A stretch of 40,504 nucleotides of DNA from Akkermansia muciniphila (GTDB taxonomy: Bacteria; Verrucomicrobiota; Verrucomicrobiia; Verrucomicrobiales; Verrucomicrobiaceae). This document shows positions 1 to 9,833 of the stretch, one piece after another (position 1 is the stretch's first letter; each line of letters starts with the position of its first letter). Made by a program: the position numbers and the translations under genes. The stretch is taken from positions 1 through 40,504 of the forward strand of contig CAMCWM010000027.1 of the NCBI GenBank assembly GCA_945882215.1, in the 5' to 3' direction. A model generated the notes under the pieces. The model worked only from the letters and a program-made list of their open reading frames with translations. It had not been told where the DNA came from and did not search any database.

Positions 1-46
1 CCTGCGACGAGTGTCAGGCATGGGAGAATGAAGTGTAGAAGTTTGC

Positions 47-2671
47 TCATGGTTTTGGCGTCTCCTTCGCCAGCGCTTCGATTTCGAGGGCATTCAGAGT
101 TCTGCGATACATGCGCACGTCGGAGAGGCGACCGTTCAAGGTTCCATTCATGCCGGTGCCGATGCGCAGCGGAGCATCCATGTTGTGTGGGTAGTTCGTT
201 CCATCGAAAGCGGGTGTTTGTGAAACCATTTCACCATCGACATAAAGTGTCAGCCGATGTGCCGACTTCACGGCGGTGACGTGATGCCATGCGGAAGACA
301 GTGTGTGACCCCAGGAGGTCTGCTGGCCTGCGGTGAAGGCGAAAATATTGCCGGAAGGTAGCGTGCTGCAAAACACCTGGCCGTCGTGCTCGGCCATCGT
401 CCAGGCGCGGCGATAGGTGACATCGGGCGTGTGATCGAGCCGCGTGAGCTTCTTCCATGTGTCGCCGCCTTCATACGAATAAACCTCCGCCAGGGGCAGA
501 GAACCGGCCATGAGGCGTCCGTTGTGAACGGTCATGCCCATGACCTCCAGTTCTTCGCCGAGGCGGCCCACGTCGGTCCAGCGACCAACATCTTCAAAAC
601 GAAACACGCGTCCGCTGCGCCAGGTGCCGACAAAGAGACGGCCTTCGTATTGCGCAAAGGAGTAGGTCTGCGTGTTGTCGCCGATCTGGCCGCAGTCGGT
701 CCACGTTTTGCCATCAAAGCGATGCACATGGCCGCCGTCGTAGCTGCTGGCGTAGATGAAGCCGTCATGCACGGTCAGCGCCTCCACACGTTTTGGTCCG
801 ATCTCCTGCGTTTTGAGATCAGGCCCCTTCGGCACCGGGAGAGTCGTCCAGCGCGCATCGCCTTCGTAGCGGAAGAACCCGGCGGGTTTGAACAACGATG
901 AAGCATAAAGCTGATCTTTGAACACCACCAGACCGCCCACGGCCTCTGTCTCGGGCAACTGACCGCAGTCCACCCATTTTGTGCCGCCTTCATAACGAAA
1001 CACGCGTCCGCCGAGCGTGGTGTTCTCGGATTCCTTCAGCGAGGAGCCACCCAGCCGATACTTGCCTGTGCCGGCGTAAAGTTTGCCGTGATGCACCGCG
1101 AGCGCCATGACCGTGTTCGATTTGTCCGGTGAGCCGCAGTCGATCCACAAGTCGCCGCCGCCGTGGCGATACACATGGCCCGATTCATTCTTCCCCGGCT
1201 CGCAGGTGCTCGCATAGAGAGCGCCTTCATGAACCGCGAGTCCAAAGGCGAGCGTCGCGTTGCCAGGCCGCCCGCAATCGCGCCACTCCGACGTGCGATC
1301 ATCATCAATGCCGAACTGCAAGTGCCGCCAGTTCGCCTGGTTCGTCGTCGCGCCCGGATTGCTCTTCAGCGTGAGATGAAAGCCGCGTCGCTTCACGGGA
1401 TCGTATTGGCTCATCAGATCGCCGGGGAGACGATCCGCAGCCTCGTCTGACTTCATCCACATCGACAAAGTGAAATCACCCGCGCCAAGTTGCGGCGCAT
1501 CCTTGGCCGGGATCTCCAGCGCTTGGTCCACCACAGGCCAGTGGGCTGCGAGATCACGCTGCAACTCCACTTTTCCAGTGCGAGGCCGCAGGTGCTTGTC
1601 GAGAAACGCATACGCCGCCTGACGCTCCGCAGCAGGGAAGGCATGACCGGCATCGGGATAACGCACCGCGAGCCGGTCCTCGGCCTGGAACACCTCGCGA
1701 TACACCGGAATGGCCGCCGTGAAGCAATCGCGCACGCCGGACACCTCGAAGTCCGGCGCATCATGCAGCGGCGCGTTCACAAACACAGCGCGCGGTGCCA
1801 GCGCGGCCAGCACCTCGGTGAAATCGAAGGGAATCTTCGCCGGCACATCGCCATACACCGACTTGATGCGCGGCATGTAGTAGCGGCTGCTCCAGGCGCG
1901 CACGTCGCCGCCATTGTGTTTCGCGAAGACATTGAACCCGCAGCTCGACACCACCGCCTTCACCCGCTCATCAAATACGGCCAAAAACAGCGCATTGTGC
2001 CCGCCGAGCGAGTGTCCGATCACGCCGATGGCCTCCGCATCGACAAACGGCAGCGATTGCAGCACATCCACGCCGCGCCGGTGATTGACGATGCCTTTCA
2101 TCGTCGCGCTGTCATATTTTAGCGCATACGGATCGGTCTTGTATTCCGCCGTGTGCAGCAGCGGATAGTCGAGCACGAGGCAAACATAGCCGCGCTCCGC
2201 CAGTTCATGCGCATACGCACGATCCGCGCTCGCGGTGAGGCCTGCGGGCGTGTTCTTGCCCGGCGCAGAACTTCCCGGCAGGCAGATCATCGCCGGTCGC
2301 TTGTCTGTGACGCTCGAGCCATCCGGCACCAGCAGCCATCCCGGCAGGCGGTCACCCACTTCGGCCACAAACGTCACATGCTGTCGCGTGTAGTGTCGCA
2401 GCGGTGTCTCGCCATCGATTTTGAGGTCCAGAGGCAGCGCTGACTTCTCCGGCAGTGCTCCCATCACCAGCTCCATGTTCGCCCGGATGTGCGCGACGCG
2501 TCTCGCCCAGTCCTCCGGCGACTTCACGGGCTTCAACAAGCCTTGATCGTCTTTGTAGAGCAGCAAATTCGCCCGGTCCTCATACCACGGCGCGGCTTTG
2601 GTCTGCGCCAGCGATGAAACCACCGGCAGCAGCAGCGATGACGTGAAGATGAAAGCAGTCAGTCGGTTCAT
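47..2671 (-). CDS. Secreted alpha/beta hydrolase with LamG domain interrupted by a seven-unit beta-propeller
   Basis: The protein is 874 aa. The ATG at 2671 is chosen because it gives a clean signal peptide (about residues 1-22) and lies 8 bp after the stop of the upstream aldolase gene; the frame stays open further upstream but is antisense-like. Residues ~30-375 are an alpha/beta hydrolase of the dienelactone-hydrolase/acetyl-xylan-esterase type, with nucleophile elbow GHSLGG (~218), a candidate acid Asp near 307 (APDFEV) and a His near 342 (DAGHAF). Residues ~390-460 resemble the first half of a LamG jelly roll (FTLSMW). Residues ~460-780 hold seven repeats of the form W-x-D-C-G...LAVHxGxLYA...GxVFRYEG. 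Residues ~785-870 are the second LamG half (AWHHVTAV, LYVDGEM, RLSDVRMYRRTL). The domain order is clear; the substrate, perhaps an acylated polysaccharide, is inferred. Confidence 0.85.
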   Translation of the reverse strand: MNRLTAFIFTSSLLLPVVSSLAQTKAAPWYEDRANLLLYKDDQGLLKPVKSPEDWARRVAHIRANMELVMGALPEKSALPLDLKIDGETPLRHYTRQHVTFVAEVGDRLPGWLLVPDGSSVTDKRPAMICLPGSSAPGKNTPAGLTASADRAYAHELAERGYVCLVLDYPLLHTAEYKTDPYALKYDSATMKGIVNHRRGVDVLQSLPFVDAEAIGVIGHSLGGHNALFLAVFDERVKAVVSSCGFNVFAKHNGGDVRAWSSRYYMPRIKSVYGDVPAKIPFDFTEVLAALAPRAVFVNAPLHDAPDFEVSGVRDCFTAAIPVYREVFQAEDRLAVRYPDAGHAFPAAERQAAYAFLDKHLRPRTGKVELQRDLAAHWPVVDQALEIPAKDAPQLGAGDFTLSMWMKSDEAADRLPGDLMSQYDPVKRRGFHLTLKSNPGATTNQANWRHLQFGIDDDRTSEWRDCGRPGNATLAFGLAVHEGALYASTCEPGKNESGHVYRHGGGDLWIDCGSPDKSNTVMALAVHHGKLYAGTGKYRLGGSSLKESENTTLGGRVFRYEGGTKWVDCGQLPETEAVGGLVVFKDQLYASSLFKPAGFFRYEGDARWTTLPVPKGPDLKTQEIGPKRVEALTVHDGFIYASSYDGGHVHRFDGKTWTDCGQIGDNTQTYSFAQYEGRLFVGTWRSGRVFRFEDVGRWTDVGRLGEELEVMGMTVHNGRLMAGSLPLAEVYSYEGGDTWKKLTRLDHTPDVTYRRAWTMAEHDGQVFCSTLPSGNIFAFTAGQQTSWGHTLSSAWHHVTAVKSAHRLTLYVDGEMVSQTPAFDGTNYPHNMDAPLRIGTGMNGTLNGRLSDVRMYRRTLNALEIEALAKETPKP

Positions 2672-2679
2672 AAAAGAGA

Positions 2680-3483
2680 TCAGCCTTTCCGCAACGCTCC
2701 GAAGACCTGTGTCATCACATCCTTCAGCAGGCTGCTGTCGTTGGAGTGGCAGATGAAGCGAGCGCCTTGTTTGATGGCGCGGAGTTGCTGCTCGGTTTTG
2801 CCAAACCAACTGCCCGCTGGGATGTGGCGCTTGTCGGCGGCATCGATGACCTTCTGCACGTTGGCGATGAAGTCCGGGTGATCGTATTCGTTCGGGATGC
2901 CCATGTTCGTTGTCATGTCGTTCGGGCCGATGAACAGAGCGCTCACGCCGGGGATGGAGCAGATGGCGTCGAGATTTTCCAAAGCGCGAACGGATTCGAT
3001 CATGGGCACGAACAAGGTGTCGGCGCATTTCTGCTCGATGTAGTCGCGCGTCTTGTCGCTGGGCCATTTGCCTTCTTTGATGGCACGTTCGAGCGCGACG
3101 CCTTTGAGCGGGCGATACACGGCTGCAGCGGCGAGGCGTTTGATCATCTCCACGTCTTCCGCATACGGAATGACCACGCCATCGAACGAATCACACACCT
3201 TTGCCACGTCATCGGCATCGCGGCTGTGCGTGCGCGCCAGCGTGGCGATGCCCTTCGCGGCCAGCGCATAGCGCAGCGGCATAAAGTCGGCGATGTCGAG
3301 CGCGTTGTGCTCTGCGGTGACGATCACGAAGTCAATGCTGCCATCGGGAATGAAATCAACGATAGCTGGCACGACGGCATGCTGGATCAGTGTGCCAAAG
3401 ACCGTGTGGCCCTTCATCATCTTCTCTTTGAGGATACGAGCAGGCTTGGAGCTGGCGGGGCCGTAGGGAGTCGGGTTGTTCAT
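2680..3483 (-). CDS. HpcH/HpaI aldolase/citrate lyase family protein
   Basis: The protein is 267 aa, the usual length for class II pyruvate aldolases of the HpcH/HpaI family, which cleave or form 2-keto-3-deoxy acids with a divalent metal. The family's metal-binding segments are visible: PMIES near residue 160 supplies the Glu, and the GPND segment near 186 supplies the Asp. There is no signal peptide, so it is cytoplasmic. The ATG at 3483 is used; further upstream the frame runs antisense to the DUF1501 gene. The stop is 8 bp before the hydrolase start at 2671, so the two are probably co-transcribed. The early residues RILKEKMMKGHTVFGT fit the family's N-terminal strand. The exact substrate cannot be read from sequence. 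Confidence 0.88.
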   Translation of the reverse strand: MNNPTPYGPASSKPARILKEKMMKGHTVFGTLIQHAVVPAIVDFIPDGSIDFVIVTAEHNALDIADFMPLRYALAAKGIATLARTHSRDADDVAKVCDSFDGVVIPYAEDVEMIKRLAAAAVYRPLKGVALERAIKEGKWPSDKTRDYIEQKCADTLFVPMIESVRALENLDAICSIPGVSALFIGPNDMTTNMGIPNEYDHPDFIANVQKVIDAADKRHIPAGSWFGKTEQQLRAIKQGARFICHSNDSSLLKDVMTQVFGALRKG

Positions 3484-3564
3484 GGTTGGAAAGGGATACG
3501 GCTTGGCTGCGGGGCGATTATCCCCGGAAAGTGCGTTCATCGGCGACCCGTAGGTTTGCAGCGC

Positions 3565-4962
3565 ATGTTCACCTTCCCGAGCAGCACTTCCAGCCACCAC
3601 CGCCGCAGCTTTCTGAAGGCGGGGGCGATGGGTGTTGGGTCGCTGACGCTGACGGACTTGCTGCGCGCAGAAGCGGCGGCTGGCGTGCGGTCTTCGACGA
3701 AGGCGGTGATCAACATCCATCTCGATGGCGGTCCGCCGCAGATGGATCTCATCGATCCGAAACCGGACGCGCCGAGCGAGATTCGCGGCGAGTTCAAATC
3801 GCTGCCGACGAAGATTCCGGGGCTGCATTTGACCGAGCTTCTGCCGCGATTGGCGGCGAATGCGGACAAGTATGTCTTCCTGCGCTCGCTCAGCGGCGCG
3901 ATGGGGAATCACGATGCGTTTCAGTGCCAGTCAGGCTTTGGTGACAAAGATCTGGCCTTCATCGGCGGACGTCCGGCTATGGGCTGTGTGGTGAGCAAGC
4001 TGCTAAGCACCTCGAAGGACTCCGCGCCGGCCTTTGTCGATCTCATGCAAGGCCGCCCGCTCGTGCGCAATAGCGCTAGGCCTGGCTTTCTCGGCACCCC
4101 ATCCTCAGCGTTCCGTCCAGACATCTCGCATCTGTTTGAGCGGCAGTTGGAAAACGGCATGAAGGCCGAGTTGGCGCGTCGAGGCTCGGGCCACAATCAA
4201 AGTCTCGCTCTGACGAAAGGCCTGACGGTCGGACGGCTCGAAGACCGCGTGTCGCTGCTGCGTGATCTCGACACGATCCGCCGCGACATCGACTCCAGCG
4301 GGTCCATGCACGCGCTGGATGAGTTTAATCAACTCTCGCTCGGCATTTTGACCTCCGGCCGATTCGCAGCGGCGATGGATCTGAGCAAAGAAGATCCCAA
4401 GGTGCTCGAACGCTACACGCCGCGCATCATTCGCCCTGCGGATGCCTTTGGCTCGATGGAAAGCCCGAAGTGCGCGCAGAAGTTTTTGCTCGCACGTCGC
4501 TTGATCGAGGCCGGTGTGCGTTGCGTGAGCATCTCCATCAGCGACTTCGACACGCACTCGCGGAATTTCTCCGCCATGCGCTATCTAGGTCCGCTCATTG
4601 ATCACGCACTGAACACGCTCGTTACCGATCTCGATGAACGCGGCATGCTTCAGGACGTGATGATCATCGTCTGGGGTGAGTTTGGCCGCACGCCGAAGAT
4701 CAATGACAAAGCAGGCCGCGATCATTGGCCGAAGGTGGCCATGGGCATCATGGCGGGTGGTCATCTCAAAACCGGTCAGGTCATCGGCGCGACGGACAAA
4801 CACGCCGCCGAGGCCACCGAGCGGCCTGTGCATTATCAGGACGTCATCGCCACGCTTTACCATCACCTCGGCATCGACGCACGCGGCACCACGCTGACCG
4901 ACACGACAGGCAGGCCGCAGTATCTCGTCGATCTCGGTCAGCCGATTGCGGAGCTCATTTAA
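3565..4962 (+). CDS. DUF1501 family protein with Tat signal
   Basis: The protein is 465 aa. It starts with a textbook twin-arginine leader (RRSFLK at residues 13-18, followed by a hydrophobic stretch). Family hallmarks are HLDGGPPQMD near residue 55, GEFGRTPK near 370, a GRDHWP segment and the terminal dxxATLYHHLGID segment. DUF1501 has the alkaline-phosphatase/sulfatase-like fold, but its reaction is not established. The ATG at 3565 is chosen because it places the RR motif correctly; upstream codons are antisense to the aldolase. It diverges from the aldolase gene across 81 bp that must hold both promoters, and it converges on the DUF1592-type gene that ends at 5016. DUF1501 genes usually sit beside a PSD-type cytochrome gene, so that neighbour is the likely partner although it is on the opposite strand. 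Confidence 0.9.
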   Translation: MFTFPSSTSSHHRRSFLKAGAMGVGSLTLTDLLRAEAAAGVRSSTKAVINIHLDGGPPQMDLIDPKPDAPSEIRGEFKSLPTKIPGLHLTELLPRLAANADKYVFLRSLSGAMGNHDAFQCQSGFGDKDLAFIGGRPAMGCVVSKLLSTSKDSAPAFVDLMQGRPLVRNSARPGFLGTPSSAFRPDISHLFERQLENGMKAELARRGSGHNQSLALTKGLTVGRLEDRVSLLRDLDTIRRDIDSSGSMHALDEFNQLSLGILTSGRFAAAMDLSKEDPKVLERYTPRIIRPADAFGSMESPKCAQKFLLARRLIEAGVRCVSISISDFDTHSRNFSAMRYLGPLIDHALNTLVTDLDERGMLQDVMIIVWGEFGRTPKINDKAGRDHWPKVAMGIMAGGHLKTGQVIGATDKHAAEATERPVHYQDVIATLYHHLGIDARGTTLTDTTGRPQYLVDLGQPIAELI

Positions 4963-5015
4963 AGTGGTCCGCTAGGCCGCAGACCTTGCGTGGCGTGCGG
5001 TGTGCCGTCTGGAGG

Positions 5016-7670
5016 TCACTTCGCCACCGTCTTCGCTGCACGCTCCACTTTGCGATACAGGAAAGCATCGCTGGTGAGCAGCGAAGTGATGAGGGCTTTC
5101 ATGCTGCCGCCGTTGTTGCGGTAGGCGGCGTGGGCGGCTTGGAGGATGGAGGCGTCGTTGAGGGTTTCGTTGCGGCCCATCCAGAAGCGGAAGGCGTGGC
5201 GGACGAAGACTTGCTCGACGCGTTGGCTGTTGGCGAGTTTGGTGATCATCTCGAGCGCGTTGGCGACGGGGCCGTCGAGGGTGGGATCGCCGCTGTCGAT
5301 GATCTCGCCGGTGGTGTTCACGGGCTTGCCCAGATCGGTGGTGCGGAAGAGGCCGGCGTGGTTATACATCTCGAAGGGCAGTCCGAGTGGGTCCATCTTC
5401 TGGTGGCAGGTCCAGCAGTATTCCGCCTTCGTCACACGCATGCGCTCGCGGAGGGTGTTCTCGGGTTCGGCCGGGAGTTGGGCATCGACGGTGATCGGCA
5501 CATCGGGAATGCCGCCGCCGAGCAAGCGCTCGCGGATCCAGATGCCGCGATGGATGGCGTGGTTGTCCATGGCGTCGGATTGCGAGACGAGCCATGCGGG
5601 ATGGGTCAGGATACCGAGGCGCTGGCCTTCTGGAGCGGTGGCGAGGATACGCTCGGGCTTCAAGGAGCCGCTGCCAAAGGAGGGGCGGCTGACGCGGGCT
5701 AGGGTGGCGGGGCCTTCGAGTGGGGCCGGGGCGACGTCCATGTTTTCGCCACCTTGCTTGCGTGCCTTCTTCGTGTTGTCGTTGGTCTTCTCGGCTGCGG
5801 CCAGCAGCCTTCTTTGGCGGACGAGGGAACGCTGGGGAGTCGGGTCTCCAGGGTTATTCTTTAACTGGGCTTCCAAGGCGGCGATCTCGGCCTTGAGCGC
5901 CTTGATCGACTGGAGCTTCGCCTCCTGCTCCTTGGCTTGCTCCTTCGCTTGCTGGGCGTCGGCGGCCTGCTTGGTCGCCTTGGCAGCGGCCTGCTCTTCC
6001 TTGGTGCGTTGCGTGCCGAAGTAGGTGGCGTCTGCTCGGGTCGCGACCAGGCGCTGCGTGGTCAGCAGCTCCTTGAGGACATCTTTGTCTTCTTGCAGGA
6101 TCAGCTCGATGAGGCGGTCCGTGCTGGCTGCGGCGTCGAACATGGCGGTGTAGTGGCTGGTGCCGCGATTGGAGACGCCGGTCGCGGCCAGCGCTTTGGC
6201 ATCTTTGCAGATGTAGCCCGCCAAATCGTAATCGAAGTAGTCGCGGAAGAACTGCAGGATGCGTGGCTTGCGGATGCTGTCGTCGGCGAGCATGCGGGTG
6301 ACCTCGCGCTGCACATCGTCACGCGTCTTCATGCGACCATCGATGATCGCCCGGCGCAGAGGTTCGTCGGGCTTGAGGTAGCGCAGCGCGTGGTTCACGG
6401 CCAGTCCCAGCTCCCAATCCTGCAGCATCACGCGACCGTGCTCGTCAGGCTTGCCATTCTCCACCAGCTCCGGGCGGAACAAGGCATCGCGGTCGAGAAA
6501 GATGGACGAGAGGCCCATGAAGACGCCGTCTTCCTTGCCGACCTTGGCAATGCTGTCTTTGACGACTTGGAGGTAGCTGTCGGACTCCGCTTTGTTCGGC
6601 GGGCGGAAGGTGAGGGCTTCAAAAAGGTAGTCCACCGTGGCACGCAGGCTGTCGTCGGTGACGTCAGGTGCCTTCATCAAATCGTAAACGGGAGTCAGCG
6701 GGCGGAGGACCTTCGTGCTGTAAACAATGGCGGTTGGCAGTCCGCGTAGATCGCCCGGAGGTTTGACCTTGTCGTAGGTTTTGGGGTCGTCGGTGATTTG
6801 CTCTTTCATGCCGACGAGACTGAGCGGGCCGTAGGCCATGAATTGGAGGATGTCCTCCGCCTTGCCGAGGATCTGCGTGGCCTCGGCGCTGTTGACCGTG
6901 TAGAAGTCGGGGTAGTTCTTCAATCCGGTCTTGCGAGCCGAGGACAGCACCACAGGCACGCTTTTCACAGCGGTCGCATAGGCCACGGTGCCGCCCACCA
7001 CGCTGAGGATGTTATCCACGCCAAAATAGAGCTTCAACTCGCCGCCGTGGTTCGTGGGCACCGCATCGCCGTGGGTGCGGAGGCCGGGGTTTGCGGGATC
7101 GTATTTGGGTTCGGTGTTGATCAGCTCATTGAGTCGCGTGATGTGCTCCTGGGGCGTCACTCGCCAGATGCGTGCGGGTGAGGAGGTCGGCATCAGTTGG
7201 ATGCCGTCGGGCAGTTTGCCAAAGAGCAGATCGTGATCGACGAAGTTGGCCTTTTTCGGGTCCTTGTGCGCCTGGAAGCCGCCCTTGTCCTTCATGGCGG
7301 CCTGCAACTCACCGATGATCCAATCCGAGAAGTGCAAGCGGTCGATGACTGGAGGCTGAGTCTTCTTCTTGGGCGGCATTTCCTCCAGCGCGATCTGTGC
7401 CCACACGGACTTCCAAGTGGCGGCGTTGGTCTCATCCACCGCAGTGAGTTCGCTGAGGTTCAGATCGCCCTTTTGCGTGTCGTTGTCGTGGCAGTCGAAG
7501 CAGTGTTGTTCGAGGAAAGGCAGCGCGAGGTCTTTGAACTTCGCCTGAACGGGCTGGCCCGGTGTGTAGGTGTCCGCAGCCAGAGCAGGCAACGCGATTC
7601 CGCCGCCGAGCATCATCACGATGAGAGAAACTTGGCGGGTCGTTGGAGAACTTGTGGCTCGGTTGATCAT
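5016..7670 (-). CDS. DUF1592/DUF1588-type (PSD) secreted c-type cytochrome protein
   Basis: The protein is 884 aa from the ATG at 7670; a TTG five codons upstream is possible. A hydrophobic leader ends near ALAAD. One haem-c motif, CFDCH, lies near residue 57 in the N-terminal PSCyt-like region and is followed by LEEMPPKK, typical of planctomycete cytochromes. A second, CWTCH, lies near 753 followed by [14 protein letters not shown], the DUF1588 signature. The middle holds the DUF1592 region ([10 protein letters not shown]), and the C-terminus (MGRNETLND...[10 protein letters not shown]) matches DUF1585. Residues ~560-625 are a Lys/Glu/Ala/Gln-rich predicted coiled coil that interrupts the usual DUF1592-to-DUF1588 order. 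These proteins are thought to be periplasmic or outer-membrane electron carriers, but their role is unproven. Confidence 0.9.
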   Translation of the reverse strand: MINRATSSPTTRQVSLIVMMLGGGIALPALAADTYTPGQPVQAKFKDLALPFLEQHCFDCHDNDTQKGDLNLSELTAVDETNAATWKSVWAQIALEEMPPKKKTQPPVIDRLHFSDWIIGELQAAMKDKGGFQAHKDPKKANFVDHDLLFGKLPDGIQLMPTSSPARIWRVTPQEHITRLNELINTEPKYDPANPGLRTHGDAVPTNHGGELKLYFGVDNILSVVGGTVAYATAVKSVPVVLSSARKTGLKNYPDFYTVNSAEATQILGKAEDILQFMAYGPLSLVGMKEQITDDPKTYDKVKPPGDLRGLPTAIVYSTKVLRPLTPVYDLMKAPDVTDDSLRATVDYLFEALTFRPPNKAESDSYLQVVKDSIAKVGKEDGVFMGLSSIFLDRDALFRPELVENGKPDEHGRVMLQDWELGLAVNHALRYLKPDEPLRRAIIDGRMKTRDDVQREVTRMLADDSIRKPRILQFFRDYFDYDLAGYICKDAKALAATGVSNRGTSHYTAMFDAAASTDRLIELILQEDKDVLKELLTTQRLVATRADATYFGTQRTKEEQAAAKATKQAADAQQAKEQAKEQEAKLQSIKALKAEIAALEAQLKNNPGDPTPQRSLVRQRRLLAAAEKTNDNTKKARKQGGENMDVAPAPLEGPATLARVSRPSFGSGSLKPERILATAPEGQRLGILTHPAWLVSQSDAMDNHAIHRGIWIRERLLGGGIPDVPITVDAQLPAEPENTLRERMRVTKAEYCWTCHQKMDPLGLPFEMYNHAGLFRTTDLGKPVNTTGEIIDSGDPTLDGPVANALEMITKLANSQRVEQVFVRHAFRFWMGRNETLNDASILQAAHAAYRNNGGSMKALITSLLTSDAFLYRKVERAAKTVAK

Positions 7671-7706
7671 GGGGGGCTGGAGCAAAATGGAGAGGTTTTT
7701 ATTCTT

Positions 7707-7774
7707 CCCGCAGATTCAGGGAGGCCCGCAGATTATTTTGAATTTCAATCTGCTGGCCTCCTTGAATCTGCGGG
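7707..7774. repeat. 68-bp imperfect palindrome (REP-like hairpin)
   Basis: The arms 7707-7734 and 7747-7774 are inverted copies of 28 bp with 26 matches and a 12-nt loop. Each arm contains the word CAGATT twice, in the context CGCAGATTCA and GCAGATT. The element lies in the 180-bp gap between the PQQ-like gene (ends 7851) and the DUF1592-type gene (starts 7670), both on the minus strand. It could act as a transcription attenuator or terminator between them. The internal doubling and lack of a U-tract look more like a dispersed REP-type element. Confidence 0.75.
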
Positions 7775-7850
7775 AGATCAAAGTGCGGCTGCTTGTAAAA
7801 AATGGAAGTCAGTTGGGTGAGGCGGCTCAGCTAGGTCGCGGTGAAGGCAG

Positions 7851-9398
7851 TCAGTTGGTTCCAATGCAGATGACCTCTTTCATCGTGTGCATCCAGAGGC
7901 GGCCATTGGCGTAACTGAACGATGCGAGCGTCCAGGTCTCACCTGCGGGTCCGAGGTCATTGATCGCGACGAGGGCTTTTTCATCGAGCGTTTCGGCAAA
8001 GGCATCGATGACATAAACGGTGCCGTTCATGATGGGGAAGAACAGGTGGCGATTGACCAGAATCGGGCTCGCGGCGGAGACATGGCCCCAACCGGTGCCC
8101 TTCGCGCGTTTGTCGGTCGCGATGTCGATGCCGCGTGAGTTCTTTGTGTCATTCGGGAGGGCGTCACGCTTCTCCCAGATTCGCTTTGGCTCAGGCCCGG
8201 CGACAAATTGTGCGGGGACGCGCAGGTATTCCGTCTTGCCGGTTTCAATGTGCACACGGCCGATGGCGGCGATGTCGTGGGCGAGGAAGTAGTGCCAGTC
8301 ACCCGCGACGATGTTGGTCTGATTCGTCAGCGGCATCCGCTTGCCGACTTTCAGCGCAATGCCCGACTCGCGTTTGCCTGTCTCCGCGTCGGTGAGATCC
8401 ACTTTGGCCGTCACATCTTGAGTCCGCATCACTTCGCCAGTGGTGCTGTCGAGCACGAGGTGGTCGGAGCCTTGAAACCAGAACACCTGCTTGGCATTCC
8501 AAAGCGAGTTGAAGGAACTTTCTCCGTTGATTTCGCGGCTCCAGAGTGTCTTGCCGCAGTCGAGCAGGGTCAGGCTCACGCCGTAGGGTTTCTCCAAAGG
8601 ATCATGGCCGCCACCGCGACCATGCACCACCGCCCAGCGTCCATCTGCCAACTGCCCGGCCATGGGCGTGTTGTGGACGCAGGTGCCCGCTTCTTCGAGC
8701 CACAGGATTTTGCCGGTCTTCTTGTCGATCGCGTGCAGGTAGGTCCAGACATCGCGCGGATCGATCCCCGCCGGCACGGGCTTGTGGCGTTCGATTTGCA
8801 TCCCAGCCTCTGGGTTGCGGACCTCGACCGTGATGATCTTGTCGCCCACGAGGATGGGTTCGCACTCGCGGTTCGTGTGGCGGGTGAGCGGGCGGAACTC
8901 GCGGAGCCACACGGGCTTGCCATTGAAATCAAAGCAGCCCATCGAGCCGCAGCGATTGAAGAACCAGACGTGCTCGCCATCGGAGATCGGCGCAAAGACG
9001 GTGCCGTCGCTGAAAATGCCCGCCGTCTGCACCGGGTCCGTGCCTGGAAGATCGACGGTCCAGAGAATCCTGCCCGTGTTCGCATCCAGGCAGTAGCCGA
9101 CGATGTTGGGCTCCAGCCGGTCGCTGGTTTCATTCATCGGACGATGCGTCGTGACGAAGGCGCGATCACCCCAGATCGTCACCGCGCTTTGTCCGCCCTC
9201 CGGCAGCGTCGTGCGCCAGAGGATGTTTTTACCGCCCACGACCGACCACGCTAGCGGCGGCTCAGGCCCTTCGATTTTCCAGTTGAGGTTCGGCCCAGAC
9301 GCCTGTGGCCAGTTTTGGGCACGGATCGGGGCAGCCAGAGCCAAAGGACAGAGAGCGGCACCCGCAGCCGCAGTCAGGACAAAGCGGCGAAAACTCAC
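7851..9398 (-). CDS. Secreted PQQ-like beta-propeller protein
   Basis: The protein is 515 aa from a GTG at 9398, chosen because it places a Tat-like leader (SFRRFVLTAAAG) at the N-terminus; the frame is open further upstream without a convincing start. Repeated PQQ-like blades are visible: LDANTGRILWTVDLPG, AIDKKTGKILWLEE, LTLLDCGKTLWSREI and LDSTTGEVMRTQD. The fold is an outer-membrane or periplasmic propeller. Many such proteins in these phyla bind no PQQ, so enzymatic activity should not be assumed. It lies upstream of, and on the same strand as, the DUF1592-type gene, separated by 180 bp containing a long hairpin, so any co-transcription may be attenuated. Confidence 0.8.
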   Translation of the reverse strand: MSFRRFVLTAAAGAALCPLALAAPIRAQNWPQASGPNLNWKIEGPEPPLAWSVVGGKNILWRTTLPEGGQSAVTIWGDRAFVTTHRPMNETSDRLEPNIVGYCLDANTGRILWTVDLPGTDPVQTAGIFSDGTVFAPISDGEHVWFFNRCGSMGCFDFNGKPVWLREFRPLTRHTNRECEPILVGDKIITVEVRNPEAGMQIERHKPVPAGIDPRDVWTYLHAIDKKTGKILWLEEAGTCVHNTPMAGQLADGRWAVVHGRGGGHDPLEKPYGVSLTLLDCGKTLWSREINGESSFNSLWNAKQVFWFQGSDHLVLDSTTGEVMRTQDVTAKVDLTDAETGKRESGIALKVGKRMPLTNQTNIVAGDWHYFLAHDIAAIGRVHIETGKTEYLRVPAQFVAGPEPKRIWEKRDALPNDTKNSRGIDIATDKRAKGTGWGHVSAASPILVNRHLFFPIMNGTVYVIDAFAETLDEKALVAINDLGPAGETWTLASFSYANGRLWMHTMKEVICIGTN

Positions 9399-9540
9399 GC
9401 GAGGAAATGGGTTCGATTCAGGGCAGTGCTCATGGGGAAGCTTGGGTCGCTTCGCGGAAACGCCGCCAAGCGAGCAAACCTTCACCTTCTTTGGCAGGAA
9501 CCTGAGCTTGAACAGGCGCGTGATGGCGGTCTGCGAGTCC

Positions 9541-9810
9541 TTACCGCCGCAGCGCATTAATCAGCTCATCGAGCTTGTTCAGCACATCCTGCATCTGACT
9601 CTGGTTGTAGCTGCCATCGGCTCCTTGGCCGAGTGTGCCGACGCCGTTGCTGTTGTTGCTCGTTTGGGCCAAGGCATTGGCGATGGCGTTGTTGAGGTCG
9701 TTGATCGTCGCTCGCTGCTGGATGTCGGCGTTGAGCGAGGTGAGTTGGCTGCGCATCTCGGCACTGGAAGCAGGCGAGTTGTTCGCGGGTTTGGTCGGAT
9801 CGAATGGCAT
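9541..9810 (-). CDS. Small protein of unknown function, 89 aa (MPFDP...LINALRR)
   Basis: The protein is 89 aa, hydrophilic, with no signal peptide or membrane segment. The N-terminus MPFDPTKPANNSP is rich in Pro/Asn. The middle is predicted helical (AEMRSQLTSLNADIQQRATINDL), followed by a Ser/Asn/Gly-rich linker (TSNNSNGVGTLGQG) and a C-terminal helix (VLNKLDELINALRR). This helix-linker-helix plan suggests a small oligomerising or structural protein. It follows the 263-aa gene on the same strand, with a hairpin repeat in the 107-bp gap. I recall similar paired small genes in Verrucomicrobiota but cannot verify this, and I assign no function. Confidence 0.6.
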   Translation of the reverse strand: MPFDPTKPANNSPASSAEMRSQLTSLNADIQQRATINDLNNAIANALAQTSNNSNGVGTLGQGADGSYNQSQMQDVLNKLDELINALRR

Positions 9811-9833
9811 AATCGCAGGAACGTTGAAGGGTT

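Noticed and set aside
2746..3564. N-terminal extension of the plus-strand DUF1501 gene by 273 codons
   Set aside because: The extension is antisense to the HpcH/HpaI gene; the Tat leader fixes the true start at 3565.
4963..5015. Bidirectional terminator between the convergent DUF1501 and DUF1592 genes
   Set aside because: Only weak, interrupted pairing was found and no T-run on either strand.
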